Positions 23,238-29,531 of a stretch of 29,531 nucleotides of DNA are shown here, in pieces. The translations under genes and the position numbers were made by a program. Each line of letters opens with the position of its first letter. Position 1 is the first letter of the stretch. The notes beneath the pieces were generated by a model. The model was given only the letters and a program-made list of their open reading frames with translations, made no database searches and was not told where the DNA came from. Origin of the DNA: an uncultured Bacilli bacterium (GTDB lineage Bacteria > Bacillota_I > Bacilli_A > RF39 > UBA660); assembly GCA_934153945.1 (NCBI GenBank), contig CAKPFM010000013.1:1-29531 (forward strand), given 5' to 3'.

Positions 23238-25535
23238 ATGTTTGGTAATTATAGTGAAGAAGCAAGAAAAATAATAGTTTCAGCAAAACAAGAAATGAAA
23301 GAATTAAAACATCCATATGTTGGTAGTGAACATTTAATGTTAGCCATACTAAAAAGTGATAATCAAATAAGTAAATATTTAAAAAGTCTTAATTTAGATT
23401 ATAAAAAATTTAAAGAAGAAATAATAAATATTATAGGAATAGGAAATAATGAAAGTCATTGGTTTTTATATACACCATTATTAAAAAAAGTACTAGAAAA
23501 TGCTGAATGTGACGCTAAAGAAAAAAATGAAGACATTAGAGTAGAACATTTATTTTCTAGTCTACTAGAAGAAGGAGAAGGTGTAGCAATTAGAGTACTT
23601 ATAGGTATGGATATAGATGTAGATGAATTATATAATGAATTTGCTTCAAAAATAATACCTAAAAAAAGTAAAAATAAAAAATTAACACTAGATGAAATTG
23701 GTATTAATTTAACAGAAAAAGCTAAAAATAATTTGTTAGATCCTGTGGTAGGTAGAGAAGAAGAAATAAATAGAATACTAGAAATACTATCTAGAAGAAC
23801 AAAAAATAATCCTATATTAATAGGAGAAGCTGGAGTAGGAAAAACAGCTTTAGTTGAAGAGTTAAGTAGAAGAATAGTAAACAAAGAAGTACCATTATCT
23901 TTACAAAATAAAAGAATAATAAGTTTAGATATGGCAAGTACAGTAGCTGGAACAAAATATAGAGGAGAATTTGAAGAAAGAGTAAAAAAAATACTACAAG
24001 AAGTAGAAGAAAATGATGATATTATTTTATTTATTGATGAAATTCATACACTAGTAGGGGCAGGAGGAGCAGAGGGAGCAATAGATGCTTCAAATATATT
24101 TAAACCAGCTTTAGCTAGAGGAAAACTAAGATGTATTGGAGCAACTACTATAAGTGAATATAAAAAATTTATTGAAAAAGATGGAGCTTTAGAAAGAAGA
24201 TTTCAAAAAGTAGAAGTAAATGCTCCTAATAATGATCAAGTAAAAAAAATTTTACTAAAATTAAAACCTATATATGAAAAATATCATTTTGTAGAAATAG
24301 ATGATGAAATTATAAACTTAATAATCGATTTATCAAGTAAATACATATATGATAGATATGAACCTGATAGAAGTATAGATGTCCTAGATGAAGTATGCGC
24401 TAAAGCAAGTTTAAAAGAAAAAAAAGATTTAAAAAAATATAATCAATTATTAATAGACAAAGACAAAGTTTTAAAAGAAAAAAATGAAGCAATTGTTTCA
24501 AATCATTTCAAAGAAGCTTATAAATTAAAAGAAGAAGAAAATATATTAGAAGATAAAATAAACAATTTAGAATTAAAACTACATAATGAAATAAAAGAAA
24601 AAGTTACAAAAGATGATATAGCAGAGGTAATTCACTCTAAAACTAAAATACCAATTTATGAAATACTTGATAATGATGAAAATAGTACCCAAAAATTAGA
24701 AAAAATTTTAAAAGATAAAGTAATAGGACAAGATAAAGCTATAAATGAACTTAAAAATATTGCAAAAAGAATAAAATTAGGACTAAAAGATGGATGCTAT
24801 TCATTACTATTTATGGGTGGTAGCGGTATAGGAAAAACCTCATTAGCTAGAGACTTTGGTGATTTTTTAGTAGGAAAAGACAATGTAATTAAATTAGATA
24901 TGAGTGAGTATACTGAGTCACATACGGTAAGTAAATTATTAGGCGCTCCTCCAGGATATGTAGGATATAATGATTATAATAATTTATTTGAACAAATAAG
25001 AAATAAACCTTATACAGTACTAATATTAGATGAAATTGAAAAAACTCATCCAAGTATTTTAAATTTATTTTTACAAATATTAGAAGATTCAAAAATAATA
25101 GATAGTAGTGGAAGAGAAATAAGATTTGATCACGTAGTAATTATAATGACATCAAATATTGGAAGCAATGAAATACAAGTAGGATTTAATCAAAAAAATG
25201 ATGATATGATTTCAACATTAAAAGAATATTTAGATGTATCTTTAATAGGAAGAATTGATAATATTATTAAATTTGATAATCTAAATGAAGAACAAATAAA
25301 AACTATAATAAAAAATAAAATAAAAAATTTAAAACAAAAATATAAAAATAAAGATATCAACATAAATATAAATCAAAATGTTATCAATGAAATTTGTGAT
25401 GAATCTGAATATAAATTAATGGGTGCAAGAAAAATAGATAAAATTATAAAAGATAGAGTTGATAATCAAATTATAGATGAGGTAATTAAAAACAATAATA
25501 AGATTACAATTAAAACTATTAAGTTGACAGTTTAG
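23238..25535 (+). CDS. clpC: ClpC-type ATP-dependent protease ATPase subunit
   Basis: The protein has 765 residues from ATG 23238 with SD GGAAAGGA; the TTG at 23184 is the -35 box. Order: Clp-N repeats (1-145, MFGNYSEEARKIIVSAKQE), first AAA+ with Walker A GEAGVGKT (about 196-203), Walker B ILFIDEIHTLVGAGGAEGAID and Arg finger ERRF; a short coiled M-domain/UVR-like region (FKEAYKLKEEENILEDKI, about 418-435); second AAA+ with Walker A GGSGIGKT (near 527) and GAPPGYVGY; C-terminal D2-small domain. The VGF loop (near 648) is the ClpP-binding tripeptide, so it should feed ClpP. The length is somewhat under the usual ~810. No mcsA, mcsB or ctsR is adjacent, unlike the Bacillus operon. Confidence 0.93.
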   Translation: MFGNYSEEARKIIVSAKQEMKELKHPYVGSEHLMLAILKSDNQISKYLKSLNLDYKKFKEEIINIIGIGNNESHWFLYTPLLKKVLENAECDAKEKNEDIRVEHLFSSLLEEGEGVAIRVLIGMDIDVDELYNEFASKIIPKKSKNKKLTLDEIGINLTEKAKNNLLDPVVGREEEINRILEILSRRTKNNPILIGEAGVGKTALVEELSRRIVNKEVPLSLQNKRIISLDMASTVAGTKYRGEFEERVKKILQEVEENDDIILFIDEIHTLVGAGGAEGAIDASNIFKPALARGKLRCIGATTISEYKKFIEKDGALERRFQKVEVNAPNNDQVKKILLKLKPIYEKYHFVEIDDEIINLIIDLSSKYIYDRYEPDRSIDVLDEVCAKASLKEKKDLKKYNQLLIDKDKVLKEKNEAIVSNHFKEAYKLKEEENILEDKINNLELKLHNEIKEKVTKDDIAEVIHSKTKIPIYEILDNDENSTQKLEKILKDKVIGQDKAINELKNIAKRIKLGLKDGCYSLLFMGGSGIGKTSLARDFGDFLVGKDNVIKLDMSEYTESHTVSKLLGAPPGYVGYNDYNNLFEQIRNKPYTVLILDEIEKTHPSILNLFLQILEDSKIIDSSGREIRFDHVVIIMTSNIGSNEIQVGFNQKNDDMISTLKEYLDVSLIGRIDNIIKFDNLNEEQIKTIIKNKIKNLKQKYKNKDINININQNVINEICDESEYKLMGARKIDKIIKDRVDNQIIDEVIKNNNKITIKTIKLTV

Positions 25536-25553
25536 GATATTTCTATGTATAAT
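25524..25553 (+). promoter_or_regulatory. Promoter at the clpC 3' end
   Basis: TTGACA (25524-25529), 18-bp spacer and TATAAT (25548-25553). The -35 box lies inside the last codons of clpC. The next start codon is at 25570, giving a leader of about 10 nt. No terminator is seen between clpC and the next gene. Confidence 0.7.
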
Positions 25554-25569
25554 TATGATAGGTGGTAGT

Positions 25570-26253
25570 ATGCAGAAGTATAAATTAATATTTAATAATA
25601 GAGATACAAATAAACAAGAAATAATTGTTTTGAATGGTTTAAATGATTATGAAGAAATAACAGAATTATGTTTTATTGATAAATTTACTTCAGTTTTTAA
25701 AAATGAGTTAGAGTGTATTGAATATTTAAAATCAAAAAATTTGATAGATTCTCTTAACGGACATTTATTAATATTAAGACCAACTGGTGAAGTAAGTGCT
25801 GAACCAATACTTTATAATAATAATTATTTTAAATTTTTTTCAAAAGAAATATGTGATAAAAAAAGATCAGGGATTGCAAATCCACGTTTAGTTGAAACAT
25901 ATGAACAAAAAGAAGTTTGTAACAAAATAATTAATTATTTGAAAAATGAAAAACAAGCACTTAATTATTTCAATAAAACTTATTTTCAAAGTAAAAAATT
26001 TGTTCAACTACTAAATAAATATTTTGAAATAAGTGTTCCTAAAGGATGGACAGAACCTGGAGAACAGGTAATGATTAACTCCATAAAAAAGGAAGTTTAT
26101 TCAATGCTTAAAAATTATGAGACTTTAAGAAGCGTATATATATGGATTCAAGAATATAAAATTAATCAAGAAAAAAAACAATTTCAGGGATATAATTCTA
26201 ATATAAAAGCAAAAAATCCATATGAAGAATATGAAAAGAAAAATAACTTATAG
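25570..26253 (+). CDS. Unknown cytoplasmic protein
   Basis: The protein has 227 residues from ATG 25570 with SD AGGTGGT; ATG 25555 is in frame but lies at the predicted transcript start. The N-terminal half looks alpha/beta (KYKLIFNNRDTNKQEIIVLNG); the C-terminal half is helical (VCNKIINYLKNEKQALNYFNKTYFQ, KFVQLLNKYF), ending in a charged, Lys-rich tail. No membrane segment or catalytic motif is seen. It is followed after 8 nt by a zinc-ribbon gene whose SD overlaps this stop codon, so they form an operon. Function unknown. Confidence 0.65.
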   Translation: MQKYKLIFNNRDTNKQEIIVLNGLNDYEEITELCFIDKFTSVFKNELECIEYLKSKNLIDSLNGHLLILRPTGEVSAEPILYNNNYFKFFSKEICDKKRSGIANPRLVETYEQKEVCNKIINYLKNEKQALNYFNKTYFQSKKFVQLLNKYFEISVPKGWTEPGEQVMINSIKKEVYSMLKNYETLRSVYIWIQEYKINQEKKQFQGYNSNIKAKNPYEEYEKKNNL

Positions 26254-26261
26254 GTGATAAT

Positions 26262-26633
26262 ATGGATTATGTAAAATGCCCAAATTGTGGTAAACAAATA
26301 GCAAGAAAATCCAGTAGTTGTATATATTGTGGTGTTACAAAAAGTGTTATAGAACAAAGTATAATAGAAAATGAAGTAAAAGCTATAAAAGAAACTCCAC
26401 TTAAAATTGAAGGATTTATAAACAATCATAAATTTCATATAATTGTAGCTGAAATTTTAATTTTAGTGTCAGTTATTATTATATATTCGTTTAGATATTT
26501 ACCCAAGATAATAGCATATTCTAAAAATGAACGTGTTAATAATAATATAAAAAGATGTGAAAATTATGGTGGAAAATGGAATAGTGAAAATTCGATTTGT
26601 GAAACTGAATATGGAACGATAGAAATGAAATAA
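26262..26633 (+). CDS. Small zinc-ribbon membrane protein
   Basis: The 123-residue protein has an N-terminal zinc ribbon (CPNCG...CIYCG, residues 6-24), a charged linker, one membrane segment (about 62-80, HIIVAEILILVSVIIIYSF) and a C-terminal tail with two Cys (RCENYGGKW...SICETEYG). The layout resembles the other zinc-ribbon membrane proteins in this window. The GGKWN...C pattern of the tail occurs in small exported domains of unknown function. Translated from an SD overlapping the previous stop. Confidence 0.7.
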   Translation: MDYVKCPNCGKQIARKSSSCIYCGVTKSVIEQSIIENEVKAIKETPLKIEGFINNHKFHIIVAEILILVSVIIIYSFRYLPKIIAYSKNERVNNNIKRCENYGGKWNSENSICETEYGTIEMK

Positions 26634-26654
26634 ATCTTAATGGTTTATTTTTTT
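26628..26654 (+). terminator. Terminator overlapping the stop codon
   Basis: AAATAAATC (26628-26636) pairs with GGTTTATTT (26642-26650), then TTTT. The stop codon TAA (26631-26633) is inside the stem. Confidence 0.8.
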
Positions 26655-26719
26655 CGTATAAAATTAATTAAATTTACTAATAATATAAATGTAGTCTGCC
26701 AGATTAGGAGATGTTTAGG

Positions 26720-27697
26720 ATGATAAGAAAATATCTTCAAGGCATTCTTTTAGCATTATTTTTAATACCATTACCTATACTTGCTTATTCAAATACGTTA
26801 ATTCCTGGTGGAGAAAATATCGGAATTGGTATCCATACAAATGGTATAATAGTAGCTGGTATTTACGATATTAATGGAATATATCCAGCTACAGAAGCAG
26901 GAATAAAACCTGGAGACATTATTACTAATGTTGATAATAAGAACATAACTACAATCGATGAAATGGTTGATTTAATTAACAAAAATACAAACAACGAACT
27001 ATCTATTAAATATAAAAGAAATAATAAAGAATATAATACAACATTAAAATTGCAAAATAGTAATGGAATCATTAAAACTGGGCTTTATGTTAAAGATTCT
27101 ATTACTGGTATTGGAACCTTATCTTTTATTGATCCTACAACTAAAAAGTTTGGTGCATTAGGACATGAAATTACTGAACAAAATACAGGATTATTACTAG
27201 AAGTAAAAGAAGGTACTATATTTTCATCAAGTGTCACAAAAATAGATAGAAGTAGTAATGGAACACCAGGAAGTAAAAATGCACTATTTTATAGTGATGA
27301 TATTAAAGGTAATATTTTTAAAAATTCTCATGTTGGAATATTTGGAGATTATACTGAAGATATTCCTGTCAAACAAGCATACAAAGTTGCTGAACCAAAA
27401 GATATAGAACTAGGTAGTGCGAAAATTCTAACTGTAATAGAAGGTGAAGAAGTAAAAGAATATAGTATTAATATCTTAAAATTAAACAAAAAAGATGAAA
27501 ATAAAAATATTTTATTCGAAATAACTGATAATGAATTACTTTCTAAAACTGGAGGAGTTGTACAAGGAATGAGTGGTTCTACTATAATACAAGGGGACTA
27601 CATTATAGGTGCTGTAAATTATGTGGTAGTAGATAATCCTAAAAGAGGTTATGGTATTTTTATTACTAATATGCTAGAAGAATTGGAGAGCTCTTAG
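26720..27697 (+). CDS. spoIVB: SpoIVB-type serine peptidase (stage IV sporulation)
   Basis: The protein has 325 residues from ATG 26720; ATG 26711 is in frame but directly abuts the SD TTAGGAG. It has an N-terminal membrane/signal segment (about 5-22), a PDZ domain (about 35-105, IYPATEAGIKPGDIITNVDNK), then the S55 peptidase domain with catalytic His in GALGHEIT (near 149) and Ser in QGMSGSTIIQ (near 285). In Bacillus, SpoIVB is made in the forespore, exported, and cleaves SpoIVFA to trigger pro-sigma-K processing. The length is shorter than Bacillus (~425) but fits shorter Bacilli members. A possible sporulation promoter (GTATA at 26656, CTAATAATA at 26677) is weak. No spo0A is adjacent in the window, unlike the classic spoIVB-spo0A order. 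Confidence 0.9.
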   Translation: MIRKYLQGILLALFLIPLPILAYSNTLIPGGENIGIGIHTNGIIVAGIYDINGIYPATEAGIKPGDIITNVDNKNITTIDEMVDLINKNTNNELSIKYKRNNKEYNTTLKLQNSNGIIKTGLYVKDSITGIGTLSFIDPTTKKFGALGHEITEQNTGLLLEVKEGTIFSSSVTKIDRSSNGTPGSKNALFYSDDIKGNIFKNSHVGIFGDYTEDIPVKQAYKVAEPKDIELGSAKILTVIEGEEVKEYSINILKLNKKDENKNILFEITDNELLSKTGGVVQGMSGSTIIQGDYIIGAVNYVVVDNPKRGYGIFITNMLEELESS

Positions 27698-27706
27698 CTC
27701 TCTTTT
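27686..27706 (+). terminator. Terminator overlapping the spoIVB stop codon
   Basis: GAGAGCT (27686-27692) pairs with AGCTCTC (27696-27702), then TTTT. The TAG stop (27695-27697) lies across loop and stem. Confidence 0.8.
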
Positions 27707-27763
27707 AAAAAAACTTTCTTTTTTTCTATAAATATAATATAATTAAATAGAGGAGAGTTGTTT

Positions 27764-28480
27764 ATGAATATATTTGATGTAATTATTATCTTATTTATAT
27801 TATCTGGAGCTGTAGTTGGCTTTAAAAGAGGACTTACTAGAGAACTAGTATCTTTAGTTAGTTTTTTCGCAATAGTTATTTTAGCTTTTATGTTAAAAAA
27901 TCCAATTTCAATATTTTTATATGAACATTTACCTTTCTTTAAATTTGGTGGAATTTTAAAGGGAGTAACAGTTTTAAATATTGCTTTATATGAAATAATA
28001 GCGTTCTTAATAATGGTTATTATATTATCAGTTATATTTAAAATATTAGCTGTAATAACAAATTTATTTGAAAAAATTCTTAAAATGACTGTTATATTAA
28101 GTATTCCATCTAAAATAGCTGGAGCTGTAGTAGGAATAATAGAAAGTTATATTTGGGTATTTATTGTTTTATATATATTATCATTTCCAATATTTAATAT
28201 TGGTATATTAAATGAATCAAAATATAAAAATAATATATTAAATAATACTCCATTATTATCTGGGTTTATTGAACCTACTATGAAAGTATTAGATGAATTT
28301 GGAGATTTAAAAAATAAATATGAAACTACTGAAAATGCATCAGAATTTAATAGAGAAACTTTAGATTTATTCTTAAAATATGATGTTGTAACTGTAGAAT
28401 CAGTAGATAAATTAATAGAAAATGATAAATTGAAAATAGACAATGTTGAAGAAATATTAAATAAATATAGAGGAGAATAG
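27764..28480 (+). CDS. CvpA family membrane protein
   Basis: The protein has 238 residues from ATG 27764 with SD GAGGAGAG; TTG 27758 is in frame but less likely. Four hydrophobic segments fill the first ~140 residues. FDVIIILFILSGAVVGFKRGLTRELVSLVS is the CvpA-family signature; the C-terminal ~80 residues are charged. CvpA proteins (YshB in Bacillus) are conserved inner-membrane proteins linked to colicin V export and envelope function. A TATAAT at 27733-27738 probably serves as -10. It is 2 nt before the thioredoxin gene, forming an operon. Confidence 0.82.
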   Translation: MNIFDVIIILFILSGAVVGFKRGLTRELVSLVSFFAIVILAFMLKNPISIFLYEHLPFFKFGGILKGVTVLNIALYEIIAFLIMVIILSVIFKILAVITNLFEKILKMTVILSIPSKIAGAVVGIIESYIWVFIVLYILSFPIFNIGILNESKYKNNILNNTPLLSGFIEPTMKVLDEFGDLKNKYETTENASEFNRETLDLFLKYDVVTVESVDKLIENDKLKIDNVEEILNKYRGE

Positions 28481-28482
28481 TA

Positions 28483-28788
28483 ATGGAAATAATACACGCA
28501 GATGAAAAAAGTTTTAACGATTTAGTAAGTAATGGAAAAGTTTTAGTTGATTTTTTTGCTACATGGTGTGGACCTTGTAAAATGTTGTCCCCAGTATTAG
28601 AAGAACTAGCTAATGATAGAATTGAAACTAAAATAGTTAAAGTTGATGTAGATGAATGTTCTAATATAGCTAAAGAGTTTGGTGTTATGTCTATACCAAC
28701 ACTTGTATTAATGGATAATGGACAAATAAAAGATAAAAAAATTGGTTTTCAATCTAAAGAAGAAATAATTGAATGGTTAGAAAATTAG
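28483..28788 (+). CDS. trxA: Thioredoxin
   Basis: The 101-residue thioredoxin has the redox motif WCGPCK (about 28-33), FFATWCGPCKMLSPVLEEL, and the cis-Pro motif SIPTL (near 74). It is a cytoplasmic disulfide reductase that depends on thioredoxin reductase (not in the window). The length fits TrxA. The start lies 2 nt after the CvpA-type stop with SD AGGAGAA. It overlaps the next frame by 16 nt. Confidence 0.95.
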   Translation: MEIIHADEKSFNDLVSNGKVLVDFFATWCGPCKMLSPVLEELANDRIETKIVKVDVDECSNIAKEFGVMSIPTLVLMDNGQIKDKKIGFQSKEEIIEWLEN

Positions 28789-29387
28789 ATAATAGATACT
28801 ATAATCCAAATAATTTTTATAGATGTGCAAATTATTATCAAAATTTTGCATATCAATATGAAAATGCTATTAAATTTTATAATAAAGGCCTAACCATATT
28901 TCCAGATGATTATTATGGTTGGTTTAAAATCGGCTTTAATTATTCTAAATATAATAATGAAATGCTCATGAAGCATGATAGTGAGAATATACGTATTACT
29001 GCACAGGCTTTAATGGCATATAGAAATGTTGAAAAAATTTTACATGCCAAACTAGCTGAAAATGTAATTTCACCGTTTGAAATAGAAGTTTTATTTAAAT
29101 CACAATATTATTCTTTGTGTGCTTTCGAAGAAAATATAAGTCTTTTAAAAGAAGAATCGTTAAATTCTATTTTAGAAGTTGCTGAAAAAACTATTGCTGC
29201 TGTAGAAACAAGTACATTTTTTGAATATATATGTAAAGATGAACTTGAAAAGAAGAAATTAAAAAAATATATAAAAGATAAATTGCCAGTCCAAGAATTT
29301 TATGAAAGATTAGATTTTTATTATGGAGCTATATATAATGAAGAAAAACAAGAAGAATGCAAGAAAAAATTATTAAGTTTAAAATGA
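28773..29387 (+). CDS. Unknown TPR-like protein
   Basis: The 204-residue frame starts inside the thioredoxin gene (16-nt overlap) without a clear SD; translational coupling is possible. YENAIKFYNKGLTIFPDDYYGWFKIGFNYSKY (about 28-59) matches one tetratricopeptide-like helix pair (W/Y, G, A/F and P spacing). The rest is helical with no known motif. No alternative upstream start was found. It may be an adaptor; function unknown. Confidence 0.55.
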   Translation: MVRKLDNRYYNPNNFYRCANYYQNFAYQYENAIKFYNKGLTIFPDDYYGWFKIGFNYSKYNNEMLMKHDSENIRITAQALMAYRNVEKILHAKLAENVISPFEIEVLFKSQYYSLCAFEENISLLKEESLNSILEVAEKTIAAVETSTFFEYICKDELEKKKLKKYIKDKLPVQEFYERLDFYYGAIYNEEKQEECKKKLLSLK

Positions 29388-29461
29388 TGTTAAAAAATTC
29401 AAATTTAATGAGTATTAATATTTAATTGTTCTTTTATTTTTGAACATATTTAATCAGGATA

Positions 29462-29504
29462 AACGCATGAGTTTTAAAAACTTATGTGTTTTTTAGTGTA
29501 TAAT
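29462..29504 (+). promoter_or_regulatory. Terminator followed by promoter of a gene entering beyond the window
   Basis: AACGCATGAGTTTT pairs with AAACTTATGTGTT (about 29462-29490) and is followed by T. Then TATAAT (29499-29504), an SD AAAGGA and an ATG at 29527-29529, so a new gene begins at the edge; only its start codon is visible. The stretch 29388-29461 also has a weak TGTTC/GAACA hairpin. Confidence 0.55.
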
Positions 29505-29531
29505 AGAAAAAAAGGATAAAAAGAATATGAG

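Noticed and set aside
1..29531. Mycoplasma-type genetic code
   Set aside because: TGA closes real genes (for example at 12313-12315 and 19843-19845) and Trp is coded by TGG.
1..29531. CRISPR array, tRNA or rRNA genes, prophage genes, DGR reverse transcriptase
   Set aside because: No regularly spaced repeats, cloverleaf patterns, phage structural genes or reverse-transcriptase motifs were seen.

Overview
This is an AT-rich bacterial chromosome segment of roughly 25-28% GC by eye. TGA acts as a stop and TGG codes for Trp, so the code is standard and not the Mycoplasma code. ClpC, a T-box leader, CvpA, YutD and three sporulation-related products (YunB-like, SpoIVB, SpoVK-like AAA+) point to a spore-forming low-GC Bacillota, most likely an uncultured gut-type member of the Bacilli / Erysipelotrichia / mollicute-related branch. 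That placement is inference. No rRNA, tRNA, CRISPR array or canonical IS element was seen.

Layout. 1-2 kb, minus strand: two zinc-ribbon membrane proteins, one a PrsW-type intramembrane protease. 2.1-3.8 kb: a double-HTH protein with an unrecognised C-terminal domain. 3.97-6.5 kb: two type IV pilin-like genes inside an 881-bp direct repeat (2 mismatches). The repeat carries an identical structured leader with a G7 tract; the shared N-terminal region is followed by unrelated C-terminal regions and the same last 13 residues. 6.5-9.5 kb: a zinc-ribbon membrane protein and two tandem paralogous anchored proteins. 9.6-9.7 kb: a candidate free-standing structured RNA. 9.76-10.6 kb: a HipA-like kinase. 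10.6-15.9 kb: a T-box (GAC/Asp candidate specifier) leading an operon of SpoVK-like AAA+ ATPase, hisS, HD phosphohydrolase and archaeal-type aspS. 16-18.2 kb: an Rpn/PD-(D/E)XK nuclease-like protein, an unknown membrane-anchored protein and a YunB-like protein. 18.3-21.9 kb: two more pilin-like proteins with a C-terminal segment that looks hypervariable, flanking a YutD-family/RluA-family gene pair. 21.9-26.6 kb: unknown small protein, possible degenerate glycosyltransferase, ClpC, unknown protein, zinc-ribbon protein. 26.7-29.4 kb: SpoIVB, CvpA, thioredoxin, unknown TPR-like protein.

The most distinctive content is the four pilin-fold proteins. They form two pairs. Each pair has nearly constant upstream DNA and N-terminal coding sequence, a divergent C-terminal domain that probably faces outward, and a conserved C-terminal tail (NVRPVIVIEKEAL or GIRPVITISKSIIG). 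This fits a surface-display system diversified by recombination, or possibly by a remote diversity-generating retroelement. No reverse transcriptase or template repeat lies in the window, so the mechanism is open.

Transcription signals are compact. Many genes have a TATAAT-like box only 20-40 nt before the start codon. Several promoters share TTGAAA, a T-rich 17-bp spacer and TAATAT/TATATT, and two of these overlap the terminator hairpin of the upstream gene. Three terminators contain the stop codon of the gene they end. The pilin pair at 4-6.5 kb, with its longer folded leader, stands out against this.
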